A stretch of 64,000 bases of DNA from Haemonchus contortus (GCA_000469685.2 LS997567.1:23078115-23142114); one strand, 5' to 3'. Counted from the stretch's first letter, positions 47,341 to 58,290 are shown. The notes: generated by a model from the letters alone, not told the origin. Program-made: numbers and translations.

Positions 47341-48250
47341 TCCTTACTACATAAAAAGCGCTCGGGTCTGGGTCTGCCTGTCTGTTTGTTTGTTTGTTTG
47401 TTTGTTCGTTCGTTCGTTTGTTTGTTTGTTTGTAAGGTTCGATATCACCTGAAGAACTGCGGAACTCTGGTCAAGTTCAGGATTTGTTGGGCATGGGACA
47501 ATACCAACAGAGCTGTGAGCTCAGCGGACACCACCCACAGGGGCGGGGCATGCACGACAGTGGGCGGTATCTTGAGCAAAATGCCTGACTTATGTTTCAA
47601 AATAGCCAATTCGTCGGAAATAAATGGGCAGAGGTGAGGGATGGGTCAACAAGTGATATAAAGGAGACTCAGTGGCGGTGGGCGGAGCGTCCTCGCAGTG
47701 GGCGGCACTTACCACATGGGATTACAGCTCGATTCCAGGGAAGCGTGCAGGCCAGAAAAAACATGTGTATGTGAAGTGTGCAAGACCTTAAGAGGGCCGG
47801 GCGGGTGCGAAAGCATGTCGAAATTCCGAGCTCATTCTCGAAGAATTCATAACTATGGCTGTGAAGGTCTGGGATCAAAACTCTATAGTGGGCGTAATTT
47901 TCACCAAAACAGGGCGGGACTAAGAAGAGATACACAGCTCTGTTCAAAAACGTTGTAGAATGCGGGAAAAGAGTGGTTGAAGGCTATAGAAGGTCTGTGA
48001 TCAAGAACCAAGATTGGGCGGGGTTTGCGCCAGGGTAGGCAGAGCTATCAGAAATTCATAATTCAAAAAGTTCTAGATGCGGAGAAAGAGCGGTTGGAGG
48101 CGAGGGAAGAAATGTGATTAAATACCTGACTTAACTCGAGCCCACACAGGGGTGGGCGGGGCTAAGATCAGAAGTTCGTAGCTGTGATTAGAAACGTTTT
48201 ATAACGCGGAAAAAATAGTTAGAGGCAGCTAAAAAGGGTTGGTCGCATTT
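47341..48250 (+). repeat. Helitron-like terminus, TTTG microsatellite and GC-box array (type B)
   Basis: Begins TCCTTACTACATAAAAAGCG after an A at 47341, then (CTGT)/(TTTG)/(TTCG) tetranucleotides to 47432, then units with GGGCGGGG/GGGCGGAG boxes and a AACGTTxTAxAATGCGGGAAA-type segment (47945, 48070, 48200). The type B unit also makes up 2640-3480 in the opposite orientation. Confidence 0.8.
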
Positions 48251-48529
48251 TCATAGTGGGGTCTGCACTGAGGCGGACGTTTTCATGTTCAACCACTGAT
48301 AATTCTGCATAGAAGAAATATATCGAGCGGGATGCTCTCAAAACCCTTTGGCCCTCAAATCTAGAGAGAATAATCTCATTCTGGTAAGCCGACACTGCGC
48401 TGAATGACCCCAAATGGTAAGGTCTATAGAACCTGTTTGACGATTCGCGAACGATTCACATTCTGATTTTGAAAAGTATAAGGAGAAATGTTGATGTTCA
48501 TCTCATAGACTACACAACAAAGGCCGTAC
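48251..48529. other. calpain intron, 3'-most part before the exon donor
   Basis: Nothing recognised besides being inside the 6.3 kb intron (42226-48529). Confidence 0.5.
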
Positions 48530-48679
48530 CTGATGCACACGATGCACTCTGTTCTTCTCAACCCTCATCACATGGATGCCAATTGTCACATAAGGATCTC
48601 TTTTCTTCATCCCTTCGTTGGCTTCACTTTGTGTCAACGCCAGCATGACTTCTCCTGGTTCAGATACGTCAAAAAGAAA
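48530..48679 (-). CDS. calpain exon: middle of domain III
   Basis: A 150-base exon, phase 0 at both ends. Acceptor CTCATTTCAG at 48689-48680 and donor GTACGG beginning at 48529. It encodes FLFDVSEPGEVMLALTQSEA, NEGMKKRDPYVTIGIHVMRV and EKNRVHRVHQ. The pattern NPQF-[exon joint]-hydrophobic strands-VxxALxQ...TIGxxxxxVExNRxxRxH is that of calpain domain III, closest in my recollection to the CAPN5/TRA-3 type because of VExNRxxRxH. An 87-base intron separates it from the exon at 48767; a 6,304-base intron separates it from the exon at 42028. Confidence 0.9.
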
Positions 48680-48766
48680 CTGAAATGAGAAAGTGAAAGC
48701 GTACTGATGGGAGAAATGAATGCCCTCATCAAAAAAAATTGACGGATCAAAACTGATGGATCTTAC

Positions 48767-48884
48767 CTGAGGATTGTTACAGAAGGTGGCTGAGAAATTC
48801 TGACAGCCCCCAGCGAAATCATTCGGAGCTCCACTTTTCGCTCCATTGCACGTCCACTCACCGTAAAATGTTACTTCATGGAAC
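48767..48884 (-). CDS. calpain exon: start of domain III
   Basis: A 118-base exon (one base plus 39 codons) between acceptor TGTCTAAG at 48892-48885 and donor GTAAGA beginning at 48766. It encodes FHEVTFYGEWTCNGAKSGAP and NDFAGGCQNFSATFCNNPQ. The W...AGGCxNxxxTFxxNPQ string is the hallmark of the first strand of calpain domain III, directly after the protease core. The upstream protease exons (Cys-His-Asn catalytic residues) should lie to the right, but I found none between 48.9 and 64 kb, so the gene start is probably outside the window or across more repeat-filled introns. Gene direction is right to left. Confidence 0.9.
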
Positions 48885-49924
48885 CTTAGACAGAAGCGGG
48901 ATAATGTGAATGAATTCCAACGAAAAGTAAATTTATATGGTGATTTGAATGATTTCTAAATTCCGTCGTTAGGCGCAGCACGCTTATTCGAAGATTTTAT
49001 TTATTTGTGCACAATCGAATGGGAACACTACAGTAGCTTATGAAAGAATTACTTCTTTTTGAAATCAACACTATATAACCTTATTAGCACATAAACACCA
49101 GGCAATGCACACATGGGTGGAGAGGTAAACAAGTGTATGTAGGTATGTGAAATTGAAAAGAAGCTTTCGGTCCACCAAATCTGAAAAAATAGCCAATTTG
49201 TGTTGCTACAAAGTTAATAGCGGGAAGATCACGACCTGATTCAGTTTACGTAGTGAGGAATTGAAAAAAAATATATTTATTCAAAATATATTCAAGTGAC
49301 AGCTGAGGATTAAAGAATCTATCAGCAAAATTTTGAGGTGTAACATTCGGTAGACCCAGTATAGAGCGAGTAAGTCTGTATTTAAACCGTCATTGCTCCG
49401 GCGAAGCCGGTCGGATGATGGTCGAACGAATGACTTAACTGACTAGCCATGGGTTTTCCTTTCAAATTCGGAAGCGAAGTGTGTATCGCATATAAATTTC
49501 GAGAAAAAAATAAACCAACAAAACATCACGCCTGTAAATGTTTAGAATATTTCTGAAGCAAAACAAAAAAAAACTTGACATGAAGACGAGCTCGGCGTAA
49601 TTCAACAGATCCAGCCGGTATTCACTTTAAAATACCATATAAAAAACAGCGCATCCAAAAGTAGAGGATCACCCTTATTTATGCACTTTAAAAATAACTA
49701 TTTAAACATCTTCAGAATAACTACAGGTTTCGGCACTACCAGCAGGTTTATCACCTTGAATAGCCCCCATACAGAGGTCGGATAAACCACCTTTTACTTT
49801 GTTTTCGAATAAGTCCTGGTTTTTGCACAGTTTCATTATTATAAGGTCACGCTGAGTTTCATTAGTATAAGGTCACGCTGAGAATTTGAACTATTCATCA
49901 GTATTAACGATAAACAAAATTTGC
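48885..49924. other. calpain intron or intergenic DNA, little recognised
   Basis: Contains one arm of a distant inverted repeat (49513-49585, partner 53030-53097), a 26-base tandem duplication at 49831-49882 (TTTCATTATTATAAGGTCAC units) and otherwise AT-rich sequence. Confidence 0.5.
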
Positions 49925-50165
49925 TTAATACTCTACGGCTGCTCCTTGTTTTAGCGCAAAATCAAACAGCCTCCATGGCGTACTCGGAACCAGGCGAGTT
50001 ACTGGTAACTTTATTCCAAGATTCAACGAGTACCTGCTTCAGCTCTCCTGTTGGATAGGAATTGCGGTTGTTGGCATGAATGTTCTTACATTGATGCCCT
50101 ACAAGCTTCACGTTGGCTTGAGATTGACATTGCAGGTTGCCGAAAGCGGAACTCTTACATTATGA
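49925..50165 (-). pseudogene. Tc1-like transposase C-terminal remnant
   Basis: Minus strand pieces in two or three frames: NLKPT-stop-SL-stop-GINVR (the family has LNPIENLWGxxKxxV, with the third catalytic acidic residue), NNRNSYPTGELKQVLVESWN (family xELKxAxxEAWxxI) and VPSTPWRLFDFALKQGAAVE (family SMPRRLxxVIxxKGxxTxY). Both Trp codons of the first block have become stops. No TIR found. Confidence 0.5.
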
Positions 50166-50369
50166 AACGGAAAATTTTTCATTGTAAAATTAGAAGATAT
50201 ACGACTGTATGGCTCACCTGTATCAAATTCTTTCAACCCAGATTCAACTTTACAAAATTATTGCGGTGATCGGTTAGCCACAGAGTCTTTTTCCTTGCTG
50301 CTTTGACGATGTCGCTATTCTTTTTCACGGTCTTCCTGCTAGTTGTGCCGGAACTTCCCAGTTCAAGCA

Positions 50370-51585
50370 GTTTTTCTAACAAGGGAAGGATCTCAGGTCG
50401 AAGTGGCCAATTGAAATGCGACCTACACTGCTTGACATATTTTTTGATGCTGATTCCAAAACTGCATTCAGAATCTGCCAAACGATTTCCTGAACGAGGT
50501 TATGGAAGTAGTCTCCGGAGAGTGCTCAACAGAGGCAAGCACAAAAGACGTGGTCGCCGGCAGTCCAGCAGTGGCGGCTTGGAGAAGAGGTAAGCATGAC
50601 AACTCATTGGCATGGGACCAAATACCGAGTTCGATGGACGACGGCGTTTTTACATCTTGCAGGACTTTTTCCTCCAGGTTGCCAAAATCTTTTTATATTA
50701 GTTTTACCGCCCTCGGTGACTTTTTGCATATTCGAGGGGAATCAATTCCTGCCAAAATTGTCTTCCACTGTGCAATGAGATCGATTAGTTTTTGAATATG
50801 TTTAAATGTATCAACTCATAAGTATTAGCTCATGATCTCACGTTTCGCGTGTATATCAATTCTTCGATTACTGTCACTTGTGTACTTCCAATTCTGTGCT
50901 CCTAGGTTTAACAAAATTCTCCCTCACTCATGGCACGCTGCCGGCTTCTTGAGCACACATCCAGGGGTCCTACATCTACACAATTCTGCTTGCCATCTTG
51001 TTTAGTAAGTGATTGTGAAGAAACAGCCTGCGGTGGAATTTTTTCCACTCGTTGCGCTCACTGTGGAAAACTTCTATGTTTTAAACATTTCGTGCTAGAT
51101 TGCCACAACTGCTAATAATAAGTAGAAGTTATCCTAAAGTGAGTTTGAAATGTATGAGAACAGAATTCTTGTCATGTTGGTGGTTGGTGTAGATGTCAGA
51201 CGGATTGAGTAGGGACTTATTCACCTCGAGCAACTAGGAGTCGCTGAAGTTGGTAAAACTAATATATAAAGGTTTTTACAATTTGGAGGAAAAAGTCCTG
51301 CAAGATCCAAAAACGCCGTCGTCCATCAAACCCGATCCTTGGTCCCATGCCAATGAAGTGTCACGCTTACCTCTACTCCAAGCCGCCACTGCTGAATTGC
51401 CGGCCACCACGTCTTTTGTGCTTGCCTCTGTTGAGCGCTCTCCGGAGACCACCTCCATAACTTCGTTAAGAAAATCGTGCGGCAGATTTTGAATGCAGAT
51501 TGGAATCAAAATCAAAAAAATATGTCTAGCAGTGTAGGTCTCATTTCAAAAGGCTACTTCAACTTGGGATCCTCCCTCGTAAGAA
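50370..51585. mobile_element. 1.2 kb inverted duplication with intron-like arms
   Basis: 50370-50715 and 51245-51585 are inverted copies (about 85-90 percent alike by eye), separated by a 530-base centre. Both arms keep GTTATGGAxGTxGTCTCCGG, CTCAACAGAGGCAAGCACAA and AAGACGTGGT. Both also keep a possible donor AGAGGTAAGC and, about 75 bases on, an acceptor-like CTTGCAGGAC. One frame is open in both arms across the first block (MEVVSGE, STEASTKDVVAG, AVAAW) with mostly conservative differences. It could be a long-TIR transposon or a duplicated host exon pair; I do not recognise the peptide. Confidence 0.6.
50930..51115 (+). CDS. small Cys/His-rich frame in the centre of the inverted duplication
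   Basis: A 61-codon frame from ATG to stop. The second half reads CEETACGGIFSTRCAHCGKL then LCFKHFVLDCHNC: Cys at C-x4-C, a CAHC knuckle, LCFKHF and a final CHNC, spaced like a small zinc-binding domain (AN1 or B-box style spacing). It has no family I can name. The upstream half is unremarkable. It may be an exon rather than a whole gene. Confidence 0.4.
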   Translation: MARCRLLEHTSRGPTSTQFCLPSCLVSDCEETACGGIFSTRCAHCGKLLCFKHFVLDCHNC

Positions 51586-51913
51586 CGCACGAATCAAGGG
51601 CGATCCTATGCTTATGAATGCGCTGTAATATAATATGGCGTTCTATAGTGAATAACGGCTGGATCTCTCGAATTCCGCCGAGCTTGTCTTCTTCCCGTTG
51701 TTTAGTCGGACTTCAAGGTTGATCACCCATACGTTCACGAAGCTTGCTTGCAGAAACAGAGGGCCAAGGGTCTTGAGATTTGTAGAGTAGGGTGACCATT
51801 CCTCCATGCTAATGAAGTCGGACAGCGCGCTCAGGAACCACTCCTGACCGAACTTGGCTCTGTGAACTAGAGTACTAAGGTCGATGAAGTGAGGAAAGTC
51901 TGTTTACAATGTA

Positions 51914-52806
51914 TTGGGTTGTAATATAAGTTCGTAGAGTTTTGGGTTAGGGTCATTTTACAACGATTCGCTTTGTTTTTTGGCTAAGTGTATATATTCA
52001 TTCGAAAGAGCTCTTTCTCCTCTATAAAATGGTTATACTCGTTTTTCTGAGTAATCTAGTTGTACGTCTTTTTTCTGGCTCAGAATTGGAATATCCAGGA
52101 GGAGAAAATCAGCACTTTCGACATATGCTTTTCATCGAGGTCAATAAGCAGCCGAAGCCGCTCGGGACATATGCAGTGTGTACGAGGAAGGTGTCTTAGG
52201 TGTGTCTCTGGGTGGCCCCAGGAGAGACACCGAAGCCGAGAGTCAAGCAAGACCTTCACTCAAAATAGGTCATGATTTGCGTTTGGTGAAACTGGAAAGG
52301 CACGGTGCACTGGGAAATGCTCGAACGAAATGCTACTGTCAACAAGGAGGTCTACATTGCCCAGCTAAACCGTGTTGGTGAGGCTATTCGGCTGAAAAGA
52401 CCCGATAGACAAGGTGAAGTCATCTTGCTCCACGACAACGCCAGGTCCCATAATGCCCAAGTCGTCAAAACAGCACTCCAAAAGCTTGAATGAGAGGTTC
52501 TTCAGCATCCACCGTGCTCTCCGGATCTTGCACCTACCGACTACCACCTTTCCGCTCTCTGTCAAACTGAATGAGGAATGTTATCTTCGATGGCGAAGAG
52601 GTTCTTGAAAACTGCCTCAACAACTTCTTCGACACCAGACCGGCCGATTTTTGGCGAAACGGCATCAACAATTTGGTCGAGAGATTGGAGGAGGTCGCAA
52701 ACAGTAACAGGAGAATACATCATTGATTAATTTATTATTATAATTATTGTTTTTTGTTAAAATAAATCTTTGTGAAAAAACTCTACGAACTTATGTTACA
52801 ACCCAA
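51914..52806 (+). mobile_element. mariner transposon, internally deleted, with intact TIRs
   Basis: Ends are 30-base inverted repeats (TTGGGTTGTAATATAAGTTC at left; one mismatch with the right end over 30) flanked by TA at 51912-51913 and 52807-52808. At 893 bases it is shorter than the roughly 1.3 kb of a full mariner. The surviving coding part is the catalytic C-terminal half: KQDLHSK then VMICVWxNWKGTVHWEMLER, VYIAQLNRVGEAIRLKRPDR, ILLHDNARSHNAQVV (second catalytic Asp in HDNARxH), HPPCSPDLAPTDYH (third Asp in the SPDLAPxDYH context) and GEYIID at the end, with stops and shifts. The N-terminal DNA-binding half is missing or unrecognisable. Confidence 0.9.
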
Positions 52807-52808
52807 TA

Positions 52809-54599
52809 TTTAAGATCTTCACTACCGTTCGATAATTGGAAATCATTGTCAACATTGTAATGAAGTCTGGCAGTTAAAATTTCACAATGGTCAACTCCAT
52901 CAGCGCTCCATCAGCGCTCGTCATTCTTTGTTACTGCCAACCCAACTGAATTGTATACGGTCACTTCTCGATACTACACATTATCCATCAACAACGTTAG
53001 AGCGACATTGAGTGAGGCATTACATTCATGTTAAATTTTTTTGTTTTGCTTCAGAAACATTCTGAATCATTTACAGGCGTGATGTTTTGTTGAAGAGAGA
53101 GAACTAATTTCTAATTGCATTGATGCCAAACAACCTCAGACGGTAGTGGGGTAAACATGAATGCAACAAACTTGATAATGAACCACTATTTTATAACCTC
53201 ATTCACAGAGTTTAAAAGGTACTAGGCTCTACCATCATGAAAGCTTGACTCCAAAGAGAAGCAACTATGAACGCTAATCCCACAACTTACCTCCTCATCA
53301 AAAATAGGGAATTACAGACTTCATGATATGAATAACATATTCAGGCGCGAAGACTACGGTGAACAGTGAGTCAGGTTCCAGCTTCGATCATTGGTATCTG
53401 CCCGTATTGCTACCAGTTGCAGTAGAACAGGTTGATACGGCCACTTATCACCTTTTGCAGGCAGCAGTAAGCAATATGGCGTAGTTTCATGATTCCTGCC
53501 TGCAGGATCAGTGTTACACAGTACCGCGGACGTTTGGAATCTTTAGCAGGAACTGTTTACAAGAAAATATGGCACGTTTCACGATGAGGTAATGATGTCG
53601 ACACAACACCCTCCCAAACGTACCCAGTCCTATGCATTAGAGGTCAACATCGAATTGGAAGTGCAATCTCAGCATCCCAGCCAAAATATACGAATCCTGC
53701 ATTCATGAGTGATCCAAGTAGAGATGGAAGAAGTATGGAATGGGAGGGGATGCCAGAGGGCTTTTCGATTTCGTGCTCCAAAAAATTGGAAGAACTCTGA
53801 GATAGGCTTATTCGACAGAATCTTTTATAATTAGGATGAGACATTCACTATATAAGATGGAATCGATCCAGTATCCACAAGATTACTATCAACCATCTCG
53901 AGAAGAGATACAGTTGTGCTCCGTTATCACTTGGCGAAATGGGCAGACTACCCGAAAGCAGCAGCATACGCAGGCATGCATCCCAACTCAATGAATATAA
54001 AGTGAGCACCTGGAAGAGTCCTCAATAGGGTGTCTTGCTTTATCTTCATTGTTGTGCAAACATTCACAGAAACTACTCCATCCAAGTCTTGTTAGCGAAT
54101 TCAACTTTGTGTTATTAGGAAGTAGCACAAACGACTCCATGGAGAGGTCTTTTACCCTTCTCTTCTTCAATTTTGTGACTCCAGTGAGACCGAGATGGAA
54201 TTTCGCAACCAAATACTTGATATTGATCGAATGACTCGATGCAAATGTAGTCCGTAGAATCATAGACGGTCGTACCGCCGACAAACTAAAGTACACATGG
54301 ATATCGCATAGATATGAGCTACTCATTTAGAAAGTGTACGAAGTATACGCGAACTATGGCCCCGCTCATAAAGATTCGAGATATAGCACATTATTCTATT
54401 TTCTACAGCTTTTCGTCTTTATTCTAACGGAAGAATAAAGTGGCCCGCCACATACTTTCGTCTCACCATCAGATGACGACTTGTATGGTCTAAAAGCTCT
54501 CGCCAACATTGTTCTACTGTTGGATGGAATTTTGCTTGGAGTTTTCATTATCGTTTTCAATTATATTTATATAAGAAAATATATGTATATAACTTAAAA
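52809..54599. other. mostly unannotated; inverted-repeat partner
   Basis: 53030-53097 is the inverted partner of 49513-49585 (CAACAAAACATCACGCCTGT and TTTCTGAAGCAAAACAAAAA on the minus strand). The rest holds only short frames without motifs. Confidence 0.5.
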
Positions 54600-54824
54600 G
54601 GCACGTCTGCATGTCCACACGGCTATGAGCGGGCCCCCAACGTGTTAGAGCCTGTCAAGCTACACGTGGATATTCATATGCCAGAAACAGCAAAAATGGG
54701 CCTCATTCCCCTAAAACTGAGGGCCCCCCCCCGATACGGCAGTGTTGGGAAGCCAATACCGCTTGGCAGAGGATGCTAGAATCTCAGGGCCACGACAGAC
54801 TGCCTAAAAGGAGAAGGACTAAGA

Positions 54825-55625
54825 TGGCGATCTGTACTTTTGAAGCACGAACGCTTGCATAGGAAGCGTGCATCGAAAATCTGATGATGCAAGCCAGGAA
54901 GGTCAAGTACGACGTCATCGGACTGACCGAGACGAGGAGGCAGCGCCCGTTGCATGCCATTTTTGAGAATGGAGAAGAATTGTTCCTCGGAACATGCGAC
55001 TGCAGAGAAGTCGGCGGTGTAGGTGTCCTCGACAACATGCACTTGGCTATGAACATCGATTAGTACGAAAGCTTGACAACCCGAATCGGACGTTTGCGAT
55101 TGAGAAGATGTGGCTCAACCCTAGCTCTAACAATATTCATTGTTTACGCACCAACATCGAGGTACGACGAATAAGAGCTGGAGGCGTTTCATGTGGGTCT
55201 GGAGAGGCTCTACCAAGAAGACCATGCTTTCTCCAATGTCATTGTCGGTGATTTCAAACTCAAGATTGGCCCCAGAACAACGGCTGATGAGCTCCACATC
55301 GGAACTCACGGAATGGAATGGAATGAGCCGGGAAGGCTGTCCGAGTGTATCATGTCGACCCACACCATCCACGGTAACTCTTCATTGTTCACACTTCCAG
55401 AAGCCCTCTCATTTGCGATGGACATGGGAGTAAGATGGTGGACAGTTCCATAATGAAATAGACCACATCATCTTCAATCGGAGACTTTGCCTGACTGACT
55501 TGCTGTTGTTCCGGAGTTCTATGGAATTGGACCATCGCCTACTCCGCGCTAGGTTCTGCTTCTCAGTGCGTGGAGAGAAAGCTATAAAGACGAAGTCCTA
55601 AGACCTTCATCAACTGGGACCACTT
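54825..55625 (+). pseudogene. RTE copy C endonuclease remnant
   Basis: Starts at ATG 54825 (MAICTFEARTLA, then a stop), followed by MMQARKVKYDVIGLTETRRQ (catalytic Glu), GEELFLGTCDCREVGGVGVL, then after frameshifts EDHAFSNVIVGDFKLKIGPR (the family has GDFNAKIGPR, so the catalytic-neighbour Asn is Lys), GTHGMEWNEPGRLSE and a SDHRLL-like block around 55535 changed to LDHRLL. These are AP-endonuclease blocks of RTE proteins. Confidence 0.75.
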
Positions 55626-55939
55626 CGCTCTCCTTGGGATTGAATGGGATGATTTCGTTATCGACAACATCGGTAAGGAATACAAACGGATCGTCGAACA
55701 TCTACACGATAGTGCTAGGAAAGCAGAGGGTCTACAAGTAGCCAAGAGAAGATTCTTTCGAAGACTCTCGAGCTGATACGAAAGCGTGGAATCGCGCGAG
55801 CTACAGGCAATATCAGCAAACGTCCGGATTAGCGAAGCTATGCAGAGAAGCGATAAAGGAAGATCCGAAAGAGAGAAGAGCAGCAGTTCTGACTGAAGTC
55901 GCCGAGGCTGGGAAGAGATTCGCAAGGCCCGCCGAAGCT

Positions 55940-57560
55940 TCGTCAATTATAAGACCAAGATAACTTCCCTTCGTCGTCCTGACGGTTTCCGATCCCGAAG
56001 GGCAATGGAGGTCATCACGACTTCTACACTGATCTTTTCGACAGTCACGTCTACCTGCCTACCTGCCATCTTAGGCGAAACGGACACGTCTTCCTTCAGT
56101 TCTCCTTCCCAGTATTCGGCATGCTATCACGTCGATGAGGAATGATACGGCACTCGGTCCCGACAGAATTGAAACAGAACATATGAAGAGCCGTCCGCCA
56201 GTCATTTTCAAGACCCTCGCCCGGCTTTTCTCGCAGTACCTGTCGGAATGCAAAGTGTTTATTCCGTGGAAAACAAACAAGACCGTGTTGCTGTATAAGG
56301 AAGGAGATCCAGACGTTATTGACAATTGAAGCCCAATTTGCCTGCTGTCTGCAATCTATAAACTCTTCATACGAGTCATCCTCAACAGGATTGGCAGAAT
56401 ATCAAATGAAGGACAGCCACGCGTACAAGCAGGGTTTTGGAGAGGGTTCAGTCAAGCTTTTTTCAGGTTTAATAAGACTCATTGAAGTATCGCGGGAGTA
56501 CAAAATGCCGTCATCGATTTGAAAAAACCCCTGATAACGTCGAGACAGAACGAGGATGCTTCGTGAGCTCTACAACAACCTATAACGATCAGGATCTCGC
56601 CATTCTATTAAGAGGTCATCAACAACGTGAAGAGAGGGGTTCGACAGGGCGATACCATCTCGCCCAACCGCTTCAGTGCCACTATCGAGGAAGTCATGTG
56701 CCATATGAGATGGGAAAGCATGGGAGTGAAAGTCGACGGCTGCTACTTACATCATCTTCTCTTTGCAGATGACATCGTGCTTGCAACACCCAACATCGAG
56801 CAGGCGGAACAAATGCTGGGTGAATTCGACAACGCTAGTGGAAAGATCGGATCACAACTGAACTTTACGAAGACGAAGTGCATGCGAAACGGATTGGTAA
56901 CGGTGAACGGAAGAAATATCACCGAATGCTCCAGCTATTGTATCTAGGTCGGGGAGTCAGCACGATGAAAGACCTAGCTCCGGAGCTGAGCGGACGGAAA
57001 CGCGCGGATAGGAGCACATAAAGGGAGTAGTGAAGAATACGAAGAACATCTGGCTCCGCGCTCACCTTTTGGATACTGCGGTCCTCCCTGCCTTGACATA
57101 CGCCTCAGAGGCTTGGACTCTACGGAAGCAGGATGAGGATGCACTTATACGTAGCGTCATTCAACGCACTGTGGAAAGGACGATGCTCGGAATTTCCCTA
57201 TACACGCGAGTGCAGAAGGGAATCCGGAGTTCCGAGCTCCGTCGACAAACGAATACCAGGGAGCCGTTAAATACGCCAAGAAATCGAAAATCAGATGGGC
57301 TGGGCACGTCATGTGATATAGTGATGACCGTTGGACTAGGGCGGTTGCAGCCTGGATCCCTCGGGACGTCAAACGAACACCAGGACGACCACCGGCTTGA
57401 TGGTCAGACTTCTTCACGAAAGCTCTGAACGAAAGAAACGTTTTGTCCCGTGTCCCTCGAGCGAGTACAATTCACTGGAAGTACTCTTCCTACTCGCGAC
57501 AGGGACGAATGGAGACATTACTGGTGCCCGCTCGAGGAGACGATCAACGAGATGACAGGT
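55940..57560 (+). pseudogene. RTE copy C reverse transcriptase and C-terminal remnant
   Basis: Blocks in order: RNDTALGPDRIETEHMKSRP (56135), WKTNKTVLLYKEGDPDVIDN (56270), VKRGVRQGDTISPNRFSATI (56625), LHHLLFADDIVLATPNIEQA with FADD at 56762-56773 (catalytic pair intact), LNFTKTKCMRNGLVTVNGRN, then RAHLLDTAVLPALTYASEAW (57055) and VQKGIRSSELRRQTNT. The palm to tail is open in two long frames (56627-56947 and 57030-57428). The first catalytic Asp block near 56515 is damaged (DLKKPLI-like). Confidence 0.8.
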
Positions 57561-57590
57561 GATACACTTGATTCTAACGAAAATTGATGA

Positions 57591-58019
57591 CTGGTATACA
57601 AGTAGTTGAAGTGTTACCGAAGAGCATAACTGCATCGCTAACCTTCTCTACAAGTGAAACTTCATTCTTAATATTTGGAAGGCCCGTAAGGCATCATATT
57701 TGAGTAGAGGGGGATCGTGATTAAACTGTTAATCTCCTTATTAGGATCCGAACCCTTCCCGCTGGAGAATTGTTGACTCATTTGATCTATTTTTTCGACT
57801 TTTGCTTATTCTTCTGATAATAAAGTTAATTCAAGCCAAGTAGTTCTGCACTCAGACCATTTGCTTCTAGTATTAATGAATATAACACTGCCTCGAGAAG
57901 GGTACTAGGAAAGTCTTTTTATGGTGATGCGTAGTGGGTAACGCCGGTTGTGGCGTTTTTACCTGCGGGTACGTCATGCCCTCGGGTTGAGCCGTTGACA
58001 AGTAGTATAGTCGGGACAC
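57591..58019. other. no gene recognised
   Basis: AT-rich, short frames only. Confidence 0.4.
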
Positions 58020-58290
58020 CTGACACTTCCGAATAGGGCATGCCCAAATATAAAATGTATGAATTAGATCGGCCTTAACTATGATATTTTGAGAGGTATG
58101 ATAATGGATAAGGTCTTTGGGCGGTAATTACTCCCGTCTGAGGGGTGCATCCCCGCACTCGACTTCAATGAAAGGCTTGGTTGGTCTAGGCGGATATCCA
58201 TTCGGGATTCGAACCCATGACAATGCTGTGTTATAGGGCGCCACTTGCCACCACACCACTTCCGCCCTATATTATACACCAGTTGGCCTG
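58020..58290 (-). mobile_element. tRNA-derived SINE
   Basis: Minus strand: a tRNA-like head from about 58270 begins GGGCGGAAGTGGTGTGGTGG (A-box-like) and has a perfect B box GGTTCGAATCC near 58205; GGGCGGA at the start can pair with TCCGCCT near 58190, but the spacing after the T arm is too long for a working tRNA. The tail continues AGACCAACCAAGCCTTTCAT, a segment I associate with common SINE tails in hookworm genomes (recollection, not a search). Pol III promoter-like boxes suggest it was once transcribed. Confidence 0.6.

Larger units (their letters stand above)
54600..57590 (+). mobile_element. RTE retrotransposon copy C, near full length, decayed
   Basis: The best preserved RTE in the window and the only one on the plus strand. 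Contains a 5' leader, endonuclease, linker, reverse transcriptase and C-terminal region in order, same family as the copies at 13.8-19.3 and 34.2-37.3 kb. Ends near 57590 without a clear poly(A), in TTGATGACTGG-type sequence. Confidence 0.85.

Noticed and set aside
58185..58275. Possible functional tRNA gene on the minus strand
   Set aside because: Good B box and partial acceptor stem, but several extra bases between T arm and acceptor stem and no proper anticodon stem; better explained as a SINE head.
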